A stretch of DNA of 6,042 nt, from contig CAMYUO010000127.1 in assembly GCA_947302065.1 (NCBI GenBank), positions 1 through 6,042 on the forward strand, read 5' to 3'. The translations under genes and the position numbers were made by a program. The notes under the pieces are model-generated. The model saw nothing but the letters and a program-made list of their open reading frames with translations, did not search any database and had not been told where the DNA came from. This document shows, in pieces, positions 1 to 5,815 of the stretch. Position 1 is the first letter of the stretch. Every line of letters starts with the position of its first letter. This DNA is from an uncultured Clostridia bacterium. GTDB taxonomy: Bacteria > Bacillota > Clostridia > Oscillospirales > Ruminococcaceae.

Positions 1-429
1 TGTTTCAAAGCCGCAGCTGCGGTACATTTTCACAGCGTAGTTTTCTTTCTGCACAGCGAGCGACGCACGCTCATAGCCCTCTTTTCTGAGCAGATCACAC
101 ATCGCCAGCATCAGCTTCGTGCCGATGCCCTGCCCTCTGTACCCGGGCAGCAGCGATATCGCAAACGACGGCGTGTCATCGTCAATATGTCCGTAGTCGT
201 TCATTATCCGCACCCATACAGCTCCCACGACCTTTCCGCCGCAGTCAGCCACAAGGCAGCAGTCACCCTTTTGCTGTCCAAAATTCTGTACATATACCTG
301 CAATTCGGGCTGCCTGATTATCTCTCTCGGCGGCGCATCTGCGCCATTTGGCACAAATATCGCCTGATATAAAAACTCGTCAAGCAAAGGGTATTCCTCT
401 GCCGTCATCTTTCTGATCTTTATCTGCAT
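1..429 (-). CDS. GNAT family N-acetyltransferase, C-terminus cut off by the window edge
   Basis: This is a partial gene; 143 codons are visible and it runs off the left edge without a stop. Members of this fold transfer an acetyl group from acetyl-CoA to an amine on a small molecule or protein; the substrate cannot be told here. The acetyl-CoA pyrophosphate-binding loop is clear at residues 97-104 (YRGQGIGT, matching R/Q-x-x-G-x-G/A). It is followed by a typical motif B, residues 127-141 (VQKENYAVKMYRSCG), with the conserved Asn, Ala, Tyr and Gly-Phe. The start at 429 (MQIKIRKM) is chosen because GGGGAG lies 4 bases upstream. An in-frame ATG at 441 would contain that ribosome binding site, so it is less likely. 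The gene is divergent from the flavin split-barrel gene and has its own promoter. At least about 10 further residues are expected outside the window. Confidence 0.9.
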   Translation of the reverse strand, partial: MQIKIRKMTAEEYPLLDEFLYQAIFVPNGADAPPREIIRQPELQVYVQNFGQQKGDCCLVADCGGKVVGAVWVRIMNDYGHIDDDTPSFAISLLPGYRGQGIGTKLMLAMCDLLRKEGYERASLAVQKENYAVKMYRSCGFET

Positions 430-433
430 CTGT

Positions 434-439
434 CTCCCC
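434..439 (-). promoter_or_regulatory. Ribosome binding site that sets the GNAT start at 429
   Basis: Read on the minus strand, GGGGAG ends 4 bases before the ATG at 429. It overlaps the alternative in-frame ATG at 441, which favours the downstream start. Confidence 0.6.
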
Positions 440-468
440 ATGCGTATCAAGTGTTACTATACACTATA

Positions 469-497
469 ATTATATCACATTTTATCAATAATTGCAA
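469..497 (-). promoter_or_regulatory. Sigma-A-type promoter of the GNAT gene
   Basis: On the minus strand the -35 box is TTGCAA (497-492) and the -10 box is a perfect TATAAT (474-469), with a 17-base spacer. Transcription would start near 462, giving a leader of about 33 bases before the ATG at 429. Confidence 0.7.
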
Positions 498-510
498 CCA
501 TTATTATTGA
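485..510. repeat. Inverted repeat between two divergent promoters, possible operator
   Basis: TCAATAAT (485-492) is repeated inverted as ATTATTGA (503-510) with 10 bases between. The dyad touches the -35 boxes of both divergent promoters, where a repressor could control both genes. The region is very AT-rich, so chance similarity is a real alternative. Confidence 0.35.
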
Positions 511-535
511 CAATTGAGAATAATCGTGTCATAAT
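507..535 (+). promoter_or_regulatory. Sigma-A-type promoter of the flavin split-barrel gene
   Basis: There is a consensus TTGACA -35 box at 507-512, a 17-base spacer and CATAAT at 530-535. A TG at 527-528 makes it an extended -10 promoter. Transcription would start about 30 bases before the ATG. The box sits back to back with the GNAT promoter, only 9 bases separating the two -35 elements. Confidence 0.75.
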
Positions 536-556
536 AGTATCAGCAGATTAAAAATC

Positions 557-563
557 AAGGAGG
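557..563 (+). promoter_or_regulatory. Strong ribosome binding site of the flavin split-barrel gene
   Basis: AAGGAGG lies 8 bases before the ATG at 572, which is near-ideal spacing and fixes the start. Confidence 0.85.
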
Positions 564-571
564 TTTTTCAA

Positions 572-964
572 ATGAAAGAAGTCTATGAGTTCCTCAAAAG
601 CGCCGAGACCTACTATCTTGCGACCGTCGAGGGCGACCAGCCGAGAGTAAGACCGTTCGGAACGGTGGATATCTTCGAGGACAAGCTGTATATCCAGACG
701 GGCAAGTCAAAGGACGTTTCCAGGCAGCTCGCCGCAAACCCGAAAGCCGAGCTTTGCGCATTCAAGGACGGCAAGTGGCTGCGTGTTTCGGGCGAGCTTG
801 TCAGCGACGACAGACGTGAGCCGAAAGTCCATATGCTCGACAATTACCCCGAGCTCAAAGCTATGTACTCTGCCGACGATGACAATACGCAGGTGCTTTA
901 TTTCAAAAACGCCACAGCTACGTTCTCTTCGTTCACCGAGCCGCCAAAGACCGTTACATTCTGA
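572..964 (+). CDS. Pyridoxamine 5'-phosphate oxidase-like / NimA-type FMN-binding split-barrel protein
   Basis: The complete 130-residue protein fits the short single-domain flavin split-barrel proteins related to pyridoxamine phosphate oxidase and the nitroimidazole reductases NimA/NimC. In that fold, YYLATVEGDQPRVRPFG (residues 14-30) forms the first strands. TGKSKD (43-48) is the usual position of the FMN-phosphate-contacting Lys/Ser region. W69-R71 and the following strands (residues 69-77) continue the barrel. It is likely cytoplasmic, with no signal peptide or membrane segment, and probably dimeric as in the family. It may reduce small molecules using FMN or F420-like cofactors. Its short length argues against a true PdxH, which is about 210 residues. 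It is a single-gene transcription unit, with its own promoter and ribosome binding site upstream and a terminator 9 bases after the stop. The physiological substrate is unknown. Confidence 0.9.
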   Translation: MKEVYEFLKSAETYYLATVEGDQPRVRPFGTVDIFEDKLYIQTGKSKDVSRQLAANPKAELCAFKDGKWLRVSGELVSDDRREPKVHMLDNYPELKAMYSADDDNTQVLYFKNATATFSSFTEPPKTVTF

Positions 965-973
965 TATGTACAC

Positions 974-1008
974 AAAAACGGACTGCAAATAGTGCAGTCC
1001 GTTTTTTT
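974..1008 (+). terminator. Intrinsic terminator, probably bidirectional, between convergent genes
   Basis: A 9-bp GC-rich stem, CGGACTGCA (979-987) with TGCAGTCCG (993-1001), has a 5-base loop. It is followed by seven T on the plus strand (1002-1008) and preceded by five A (974-978), which read as a T-run on the minus strand. It lies between the plus-strand split-barrel gene (stop at 964) and the minus-strand lipoprotein gene (stop at 1015), so it can end both transcripts. Confidence 0.9.
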
Positions 1009-1014
1009 ACACAC

Positions 1015-2193
1015 TTATCCGGCCATATCGGGCATCTTCTTTTCTATCTGTGCCAGTTTGTTCGTCTGCGCCCACAAATTCGGCTTGGGATTTTTGACAT
1101 CCTCGGGTCTGTATAGCGCATCAGGAAGATTTTTCTGTGCACATATCAGATCGTTGAGCATCAGCTTTCCGCCGACATTTTCCACGATGATCACAAGTCC
1201 GACCTGCTGACCCAGATAATTCGGATACGTTCCATTCACCGTCGCATATTCACCGCTGAGCTTGATGCTTTCTATCTTCAGATCAGCCCGGTCAGGATAG
1301 AAATACCGTCCGCCGTCAACAGCGTAATCCCGGCAGGTCTGTTTAAAATATATCCCCAGATGATCGTATTTCAAGTACCTGAAAAACGAGTCGTTGCCCC
1401 AATCGACGCAATTGAAATTCGCCCAGCTGTCAGCAATGTATCTGCAAAACTCGCTTATCTTTTCCTTGTCGGCATCTTTCAGCGTTTTCAGATCACTCAC
1501 CGTGTACGCCGCAGCTATTTTCTCATTCATTTCAATCAGCTCGTTGCAGCGTCCCTGTTTCGCCCAGTATTGCGTATCCCGCAGACTTCTCTGCTCTGCT
1601 CTGACGATCATATCTACCGAGCACATACTTTCAAAGAACATATCGCTGAGCATCAGCTTGCCGTCAACCGTCTGAACAATGAAATAAAACTCTCCTACGC
1701 TGCCCGTCTTCGTCGAGTATATCGCCCTGATATTCACCGTACCTTTGCTTTCCCAATACTCCAGCTCCGTAAGGCTGCAGTCATCCGCCGAGCCGAACTT
1801 CTGCTCCTTGATACTGTACCTTGCAGAGTAGTTAAGATAATTTGCAAGCTCGCTGTATCGGCAGTAAGGCGAAAAATCGAACTCATTGCCGCCGTCATAT
1901 ACAGCTGTCCAGTGCCTTGTGATAAACTTGCAGAACTCCATTATCTCGGTCTTTCCCTCTATCTCCGTGTGATAAGGATCCTTCGAGGTAAACACCGTGT
2001 TGTCGGGCGCACGGGTCGTCGTGGTAACGTTCATCGTCGTCGTCCCCGTCTTACTCTGCGAAGCTATCGTCAGACCTGTCGCCTTTGTCGTCGTCTCTGC
2101 CTGGCTTTCGGTGCGCATGCTGTCATTTTTCTGCTCGCACGAGCACAGCATCACCGCACACGCCGCCAAAACGCACAAAACTGCCTTTTTCAC
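1015..2193 (-). CDS. Lipoprotein with two copies of an uncharacterised ~150-residue domain
   Basis: This 392-residue protein is predicted to be exported and lipid-anchored. It has a short basic start (MKK), a hydrophobic stretch to residue 18 and a lipobox ending at Cys19 (LCSC). A Ser/Thr-rich linker runs to about residue 70. The remainder is an internal duplication: residues 81-229 and 243-391 align with almost constant offset (162-164). Shared landmarks are EFC[KR][FY]I...W (86-95 and 248-257), F.I[VI]-V--GKLML.D (170-184 and 334-348) and WA (210-211, 374-375) before a charged helix. I do not recognise the domain; an NTF2-like fold is only a guess. The start is GTG at 2193, preceded by GAGGGAG. 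It is the last gene of its operon, 22 bases after the GNAT stop. It may bind a ligand or partner on the outer face of the membrane, but no function can be assigned. Confidence 0.85.
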   Translation of the reverse strand: MKKAVLCVLAACAVMLCSCEQKNDSMRTESQAETTTKATGLTIASQSKTGTTTMNVTTTTRAPDNTVFTSKDPYHTEIEGKTEIMEFCKFITRHWTAVYDGGNEFDFSPYCRYSELANYLNYSARYSIKEQKFGSADDCSLTELEYWESKGTVNIRAIYSTKTGSVGEFYFIVQTVDGKLMLSDMFFESMCSVDMIVRAEQRSLRDTQYWAKQGRCNELIEMNEKIAAAYTVSDLKTLKDADKEKISEFCRYIADSWANFNCVDWGNDSFFRYLKYDHLGIYFKQTCRDYAVDGGRYFYPDRADLKIESIKLSGEYATVNGTYPNYLGQQVGLVIIVENVGGKLMLNDLICAQKNLPDALYRPEDVKNPKPNLWAQTNKLAQIEKKMPDMAG

Positions 2194-2215
2194 CTTTCTC
2201 CCTCTTTCTATCTCG

Positions 2216-2935
2216 TCACAATGCTATCGTCACGCACTCGCCCGCAGGCTCAAAGCCCAGCTTTTGCGCAACTTTCTGCGAGCCGATATTCCCATAATGG
2301 CACGCCCATACAGGCTTTTTGCCGACCGACAGAACATATCGTATCATCTCATTCGCCGCAGCTGCCGCAAGACCTTTCCCACGATAGCTTTCAAGCGTTT
2401 CAACGCCGATGTCGACCTCGCTGTCGCTCACCGCTGCCGAGAACGCCCACGCCGCAGGTGTCTGCCCGTGCATCACGCAAAAACCCTTACCCTTTTCAAG
2501 AAACCGCTCGCTGCTCTCCCACGAGAACGACGGCTTTATCCGCCCGTCAAGACGTTCAATGATATCCGCATCTATCGCCTTTATCTCAAACCCGTCGGGC
2601 AGCAGCACATCGTTCGCCCTGTCCTTTGAAAACTCGTAAAAATACCGTTTATCCGCATTCACACCAAGCCTTGCAAACGCATCTGTAAGGCTCTTTTTTT
2701 CGCTGAAAAGCACAAGGCGTTTGCCGTCAGCCTTTGCTTTTTTCATCATGTCAAAAACTCTGCCGATGTCCGTTTCCGACGGCTCACCGAGCAAAAATGC
2801 AAAGCCGCAATAATGCCATATCAGCACGCTCTTTTCAAGCTCGGTCACGCTTCCCTGCTGATAACCCTGTATCACCGAAAGCGGATAGACCGCACCACAG
2901 CAGTCCATATTTTTGTACAGTTCTTGCCTTATCAT
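2216..2935 (-). CDS. GNAT-family acetyltransferase with a long N-terminal half
   Basis: This is a 239-residue protein whose C-terminal half is a GNAT fold. YRGKGLAAA (184-192) is the acetyl-CoA loop. WACHYGNIGSQKVAQKLGF (210-228) is motif B, with its Asn, Ser and Leu-Gly-Phe. The N-terminal ~110 residues are unlike a minimal GNAT. This length, with SFSWESSERFLEKGKGFC (136-153) before the core, resembles the GNAT_acetyltran type (Pfam PF12746) from Firmicutes; that assignment is from memory. The start at 2935 (MIRQELYK) lies 4 bases after the glycosyltransferase stop, preceded by GGGTGATGAG. An in-frame ATG at 3028 would overlap the glycosyltransferase by about 90 bases and adds arginine-rich, low-quality sequence, so I reject it. 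The substrate is unknown. The position between a glycosyltransferase and a lipoprotein may hint at acetylation of an envelope precursor, which is inference only. Confidence 0.88.
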   Translation of the reverse strand: MIRQELYKNMDCCGAVYPLSVIQGYQQGSVTELEKSVLIWHYCGFAFLLGEPSETDIGRVFDMMKKAKADGKRLVLFSEKKSLTDAFARLGVNADKRYFYEFSKDRANDVLLPDGFEIKAIDADIIERLDGRIKPSFSWESSERFLEKGKGFCVMHGQTPAAWAFSAAVSDSEVDIGVETLESYRGKGLAAAAANEMIRYVLSVGKKPVWACHYGNIGSQKVAQKLGFEPAGECVTIAL

Positions 2936-2939
2936 CTCA

Positions 2940-3655
2940 TCACCCGTTATAATCGTAAAACAGCTTGTCCACAAGCTTGTCGTATTCCTCGCTGTTGCCG
3001 AGCGCCGCCTTTGCGATGCTGCCCGCATTCTGAAACAGCAGTTTTACATACAGCCAGTCGCCCATGTCGTCCCACTTGCGTGTCGAATTTATCAGATAGT
3101 TTTTCTGCAAACACCCGTACCGCTTGCCCAGCTTTTTGCCGAGCGCTTTAAGATTTTTCGCCGTCTGCACGTCTTCCATCGCACGCTTGTCCGCAAAACC
3201 GCCCACCGCATCAAAAGCCTCTTTCGATGCCCAGAAAATGCCGCAGTAAAGCCCGGTCAGCCCGAATCCGGCACGGCACATATAGTCGTTGAGATAAAGC
3301 GGGAACGAGTATCTTTCAAATCTTATCGGTGCACCGCCGCCGATGAACTTTCCGCTTTTCAGCAGTCGGTAAGCCTCTTTTATCGTGCCCTTTGTCATGC
3401 GGTTGTCGCAGTCGATAGTCATGATGTAGCTGCCCTGCGCAGCTTTTATGCCTGCATTTCTCACCGCCGCAATGCACCTCTGCTCATTGAGCAGAGTTTT
3501 AGCGCCGTTTGCCTCGGCAAGCTCCTGTGTCCTGTCTGTGCAGCGGTTGCATACTATTATTATTTCAACAGGCTTGCCGAAATACTCCGCCGCCTCACAA
3601 CATACTTTTCCTCGTTGTGTGCAGGCACGACCACCGTGAAAACATACTTTCCCAT
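2940..3655 (-). pseudogene. Family 2 glycosyltransferase with a -1 frameshift near its 5' end
   Basis: The best start is ATG at 3655, with AGGAGG 8 bases upstream. It gives MGKYVFTVVVPAHNEEKYV, the classic first strand of GT2 enzymes (VVPAHNEE). That frame then ends at a TAA at 3560-3562, after 31 codons. The rest continues in the -1 frame: EAAEYFGKPVEIIIVCNRC, then the DxD metal/UDP-sugar motif DCD (3405-3413), GIFWASKEAFDAVGGF, and the catalytic-base ED (3171-3176). The switch belongs near 3595-3607, and the combined protein would be about 237 residues. The join looks roughly four residues shorter than usual between HNEE and the EIIIV strand, which fits a 3n+1-base deletion. No membrane segment is visible, so this would be a cytosolic GT-A enzyme adding sugars to an envelope or lipid acceptor. 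A continuous reading frame from ATG 3716 lacks a ribosome binding site and gives nonsense before EAAEYFG. Assembly error is an alternative to a true mutation. Confidence 0.8.
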
Positions 3656-3663
3656 TTGCTGTT

Positions 3664-3669
3664 CCTCCT
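3664..3669 (-). promoter_or_regulatory. Consensus ribosome binding site of the glycosyltransferase
   Basis: AGGAGG on the minus strand lies 8 bases before the ATG at 3655. It shows that translation begins in the frame encoding the GT2 N-terminus, and therefore that the longer open frame from 3716 is not the original gene start. Confidence 0.85.
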
Positions 3670-3682
3670 ATACTGTCCAAAA

Positions 3683-3694
3683 ATCTGTACAGAT
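3683..3694. repeat. 12-bp perfect palindrome upstream of the glycosyltransferase
   Basis: ATCTGTACAGAT reads the same on both strands and abuts the outer end of the larger inverted repeat at 3693-3741. It lies 27 bases before the glycosyltransferase ATG. It could be an operator; no regulator is encoded in the window. Confidence 0.4.
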
Positions 3695-3741
3695 AAAACC
3701 TGTGACAGTCTATCATAACTACATACTATCACAGGTTTTAT
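3693..3741 (-). terminator. 13-bp perfect inverted repeat, possible terminator or attenuator between peptidase and glycosyltransferase
   Basis: ATAAAACCTGTGA (3693-3705) pairs perfectly with TCACAGGTTTTAT (3729-3741) around a 23-base loop. On the minus strand it lies 26 bases after the peptidase stop and 37 bases before the glycosyltransferase ATG. The stem base is A/T-rich, and TTTTAT ends the second arm, so it could act as a weak terminator. The long loop and short T-run are unusual for one, so an attenuator or protein-binding site is also possible. No convincing promoter was found between it and the glycosyltransferase. Confidence 0.5.
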
Positions 3742-3767
3742 TAAGATGTCCTTAAGTATTCGGGGAA

Positions 3768-4352
3768 CTATGTCTTGTAAAAATGCTGATAATCCTTCTG
3801 GGTCTTCCAGTCACCGCCCCATGTCCAGCCGCGAGCCTTGAACAGCTTGTATGCAAGGTCGTTGTGGTCTATCTTGTGAGCGAAATTCTTTGTCCTGTCT
3901 GCGTATTTTTCCGCATTCGGCGGCATTATCTTTGTACCGACTATGTACGGGTTGATAAGCGGATTGATGTCTATCGCCCTGCCGTATGCGTGCATCGACA
4001 CGATGTCCGTGTCCGCCACAACACGATAGTTGAACGCCGACGAATTGTTGTCCGCCATCGAGCGCTCATCGTCTGCATCATACTCATCCACCAAACGCAT
4101 CTTTTCTATCTGATACCCGGCCTTGTAAAGCTCGCAGAATATCTCGAGCACTTCCTTTGCCAGCGAATAATGCACGATCATCACGCCCGTCTGCGTCATG
4201 CCGTGAAAATCCACATACAGCATTTTCAGATAAGCAAGCTCGTCAAGACCGATATCATGGTTCTCACGATACGACTTGCCGTCTATCTTTTTGATTATCT
4301 CCTCGGGCAGCGGCTGTGCCGTAAAGCCCTTTTCATAGGTTATCTGCTCCAA
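3768..4352 (-). CDS. M15-family metallopeptidase (D-alanyl-D-alanine / L-alanyl-D-glutamate peptidase type)
   Basis: This 194-residue zinc peptidase should cleave peptide cross-link stems of peptidoglycan. The zinc site is visible: SMHAYGRAIDINP (119-131) matches SxHxxGxAxD, giving ligands His121 and Asp128. GWTWGGDWKTQKDYQHF (175-191) supplies Asp187 as probable general base and His190 as the third ligand. The GGDW...DxxHF form is that of the M15C group (CwlK and phage endolysins) rather than VanX/VanY, which use ExxH. There is no signal peptide or membrane segment, which is odd for a wall enzyme unless it acts in the cytoplasm or is released by lysis. The start is TTG at 4352, supported by GAGGTG 8 bases upstream; no in-frame ATG or GTG exists between the amylase stop and it. 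The gene lies 15 bases after the amylase gene and is surely co-transcribed. Confidence 0.88.
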   Translation of the reverse strand: MEQITYEKGFTAQPLPEEIIKKIDGKSYRENHDIGLDELAYLKMLYVDFHGMTQTGVMIVHYSLAKEVLEIFCELYKAGYQIEKMRLVDEYDADDERSMADNNSSAFNYRVVADTDIVSMHAYGRAIDINPLINPYIVGTKIMPPNAEKYADRTKNFAHKIDHNDLAYKLFKARGWTWGGDWKTQKDYQHFYKT

Positions 4353-4360
4353 AGTGTTAT

Positions 4361-4366
4361 CACCTC
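4361..4366 (-). promoter_or_regulatory. Ribosome binding site that supports a TTG start for the M15 peptidase
   Basis: GAGGTG on the minus strand lies 8 bases before TTG at 4352 and directly follows the amylase stop codon (4370-4368). It is the only plausible initiation signal here. Confidence 0.7.
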
Positions 4367-4367
4367 G

Positions 4368-5678
4368 TCACTTCTCCATTTTCCAGTATTCAACGCTGTA
4401 AGGCTTGAGCTCGCTGCCGCCGCCGAAATCGTGAACAGTTCCCGTTATCAGCTCGTCAGCCTGACCGCAGCCTGCATCAAAATGCGCAGTGTAAGGCGCA
4501 CTGTCAGCATTTATTGCGATCAGTATCCTCTCGTCCTCAAATTTTCTCTGGATAATGCATTGTCTGTTCGTCAGCACGGGTACGGAAATATCGCCGTAAG
4601 CGAGTGCCTTGCTGTTCTTTCTTATCTCGCAGAGCTTTGCGATAAGGTCGGTCAGCTCGTTCCATTCGGGCTTTTCAAAGCATGCTCTGAGTGCAGGATC
4701 TCCGTCTTTCTTTTCAGCTTTTGTTCCCCATTCCGATCCGTAATAGATGCATGGCATACCCTTTATCGCAAACAGCAGTCCGTAAAGCAGCGGAAGATGC
4801 TCGGGATTTGTCAGTATGCTCGCAGCTCTCGTCACATCGTGGTTGTCAACAAAGTTCAGCAGATCCATTCCCTTGCATCTGCACCAGTCCTCAGGGCCGA
4901 ACATATTCTTTACCGAATGGCATATCTCAAACATGTTCATCGAGTTGAAGCTCGAATACATTCCCTTGTAGCACTCATAGTTGGTGCACGACTGGAGCAT
5001 CTCGGGGTTGACTATCTGCTTGTAATCGCCGTGGATTATCTCGCCCACAAGGAAGAAATCCTTCTTGATGCCGTCGCAGTGACTGCGCAGGCGGCGCATG
5101 AAGTTCCTGTCAAGACAGTATGCAACGTCAAGGCGCAGACCGTCAATGTCGAACTCGTTCACCCAGCCGCTCACACATTCAAGGATATGATCCACCACCT
5201 GCGGATTATTCAGGTTCAGCTTCACAAGGTCAAAATGGCCTTCCCAGCCCTCATACCATAAACCGTCATTGTAGTTTGAGTTTCCGCCGAAATTAATATA
5301 AAACCAGTCCTTGTACGGCGAGCCTTCACGGTTCTTGAGTACGTCCTGAAATGCCCAGAATCCTCTGCCGACGTGGTTGAATACGCCGTCGAGAACGACC
5401 TTGATTCCGGCATCGTGCAGATCCTTGCACACCTTTGCAAAATCCTCGTTCGTGCCAAGACGGCAGTCGATCTTTCTGAAATCCCTTGTATTGTAGCCGT
5501 GCGTGTCAGACTCAAACACAGGCGAGAAATAGATAGCGTTAATGCCGAGCTTCGACATATGCTCCACCCACTCCGAGACCTTTGTTATCCTGTGCTCCTG
5601 CACCCCGTCGTTCTCAAACGGCGCACCGCAGAAACCCAAAGGATAGATCTGATAAAACACGCTTTCGTTAGCCCACAT
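4368..5678 (-). CDS. GH13 alpha-amylase-family glycoside hydrolase, intracellular
   Basis: This 436-residue enzyme should hydrolyse alpha-1,4-glucosidic bonds of maltodextrins, starch fragments or glycogen. All GH13 signature regions are present. Region I is DGVFNH (97-102). Region II is GLRLD (180-184), with Asp184 as nucleophile. Region III is VGEIIH (211-216), with Glu213 as acid/base. Region IV is FVDNHD (276-281), with Asp281 stabilising the transition state. The protein starts straight into the (beta/alpha)8 barrel (VFYQIYPLGF) and ends with a small beta domain (about 355-436). No N-terminal starch-binding domain or signal peptide is seen, so it is probably cytoplasmic. This architecture fits maltodextrin-degrading amylases, but the exact specificity cannot be read. 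The start at 5678 (MWANES) is preferred: AAAGGA lies 11 bases upstream. ATG 5691 would abut that site, and ATG 5744 overlaps the promoter. It is the first gene of the operon. Confidence 0.93.
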   Translation of the reverse strand: MWANESVFYQIYPLGFCGAPFENDGVQEHRITKVSEWVEHMSKLGINAIYFSPVFESDTHGYNTRDFRKIDCRLGTNEDFAKVCKDLHDAGIKVVLDGVFNHVGRGFWAFQDVLKNREGSPYKDWFYINFGGNSNYNDGLWYEGWEGHFDLVKLNLNNPQVVDHILECVSGWVNEFDIDGLRLDVAYCLDRNFMRRLRSHCDGIKKDFFLVGEIIHGDYKQIVNPEMLQSCTNYECYKGMYSSFNSMNMFEICHSVKNMFGPEDWCRCKGMDLLNFVDNHDVTRAASILTNPEHLPLLYGLLFAIKGMPCIYYGSEWGTKAEKKDGDPALRACFEKPEWNELTDLIAKLCEIRKNSKALAYGDISVPVLTNRQCIIQRKFEDERILIAINADSAPYTAHFDAGCGQADELITGTVHDFGGGSELKPYSVEYWKMEK

Positions 5679-5689
5679 ATTAATTAACA

Positions 5690-5695
5690 TCCTTT
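5690..5695 (-). promoter_or_regulatory. Ribosome binding site of the amylase gene
   Basis: AAAGGA on the minus strand lies 11 bases before ATG 5678. This is slightly long spacing but the only good match; it overlaps the alternative ATG at 5691. Confidence 0.5.
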
Positions 5696-5734
5696 CACGG
5701 CGGCAAAAAATTATTCGCATAGTCCGCCATATAC

Positions 5735-5763
5735 AGTATAACAAATTTTCGCAAAATTATCAA
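5735..5763 (-). promoter_or_regulatory. Sigma-A-type promoter of the amylase operon
   Basis: On the minus strand the -35 box is TTGATA (5763-5758) and the -10 box is TATACT (5740-5735), with a 17-base spacer and an upstream TG (extended -10). The start would be near 5728, giving a leader of about 50 bases. It is the only strong promoter seen for the minus-strand genes downstream. Confidence 0.75.
5744..5758. repeat. Dyad inside the amylase promoter, possible operator
   Basis: AATTTT (5744-5749) and AAAATT (5753-5758) are inverted around CGC, filling the spacer between the -35 and -10 boxes. A central CG with A/T arms recalls LacI-family operators such as those of maltose or sugar regulators, which is inference. 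A repressor bound here would block the polymerase. Confidence 0.35.
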
Positions 5764-5772
5764 TAGATAATT
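5755..5772. repeat. Second inverted repeat over the amylase -35 box
   Basis: AATTATC (5755-5761) and GATAATT (5766-5772) form a 7-bp inverted repeat with a 4-base gap, overlapping the -35 element. It partly overlaps the dyad in the spacer, so the two may be alternative or cooperative sites, or chance in AT-rich DNA. Confidence 0.3.
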
Positions 5773-5790
5773 CACAATATATTTTCAACA

Positions 5791-5815
5791 TTCTTTGTGC
5801 ATTTCGTACAAAGAA
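5791..5815. repeat. Inverted repeat upstream of the amylase promoter
   Basis: TTCTTTGT (5791-5798) and ACAAAGAA (5808-5815) are perfect inverted arms. As plus-strand RNA the stem extends to 10 bp (one G-U) with loop ATTTC. It starts 28 bases upstream of the amylase -35 box, a place suited to an activator site. Confidence 0.4.

Noticed and set aside
1360..2562. A 400-codon open frame on the plus strand opposite the lipoprotein and GNAT genes
   Set aside because: It is arginine-rich without recognisable motifs, crosses two well-supported minus-strand genes and has no ribosome binding site.
2936..3028. An N-terminal extension of the second GNAT from ATG 3028
   Set aside because: It overlaps the glycosyltransferase C-terminus, has no ribosome binding site and adds arginine-rich nonsense; ATG 2935 follows the upstream stop by 4 bases.
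3656..3716. A glycosyltransferase start at ATG 3716
   Set aside because: The encoded N-terminus is unlike any GT2 start and overlaps the inverted repeat. The real GT2 start with AGGAGG is at 3655 in another frame.
3783..5261. A 492-codon open frame on the plus strand opposite the amylase and peptidase genes
   Set aside because: It lies antisense to genes with complete catalytic motifs, has no ribosome binding site and encodes low-complexity, His/Val/Leu-rich sequence. It is a mirror of codon bias.
5679..5744. Upstream amylase starts at ATG 5744 or 5691
   Set aside because: ATG 5744 lies within the promoter itself, and 5691 directly abuts the ribosome binding site. GH13 homology begins just after 5678.
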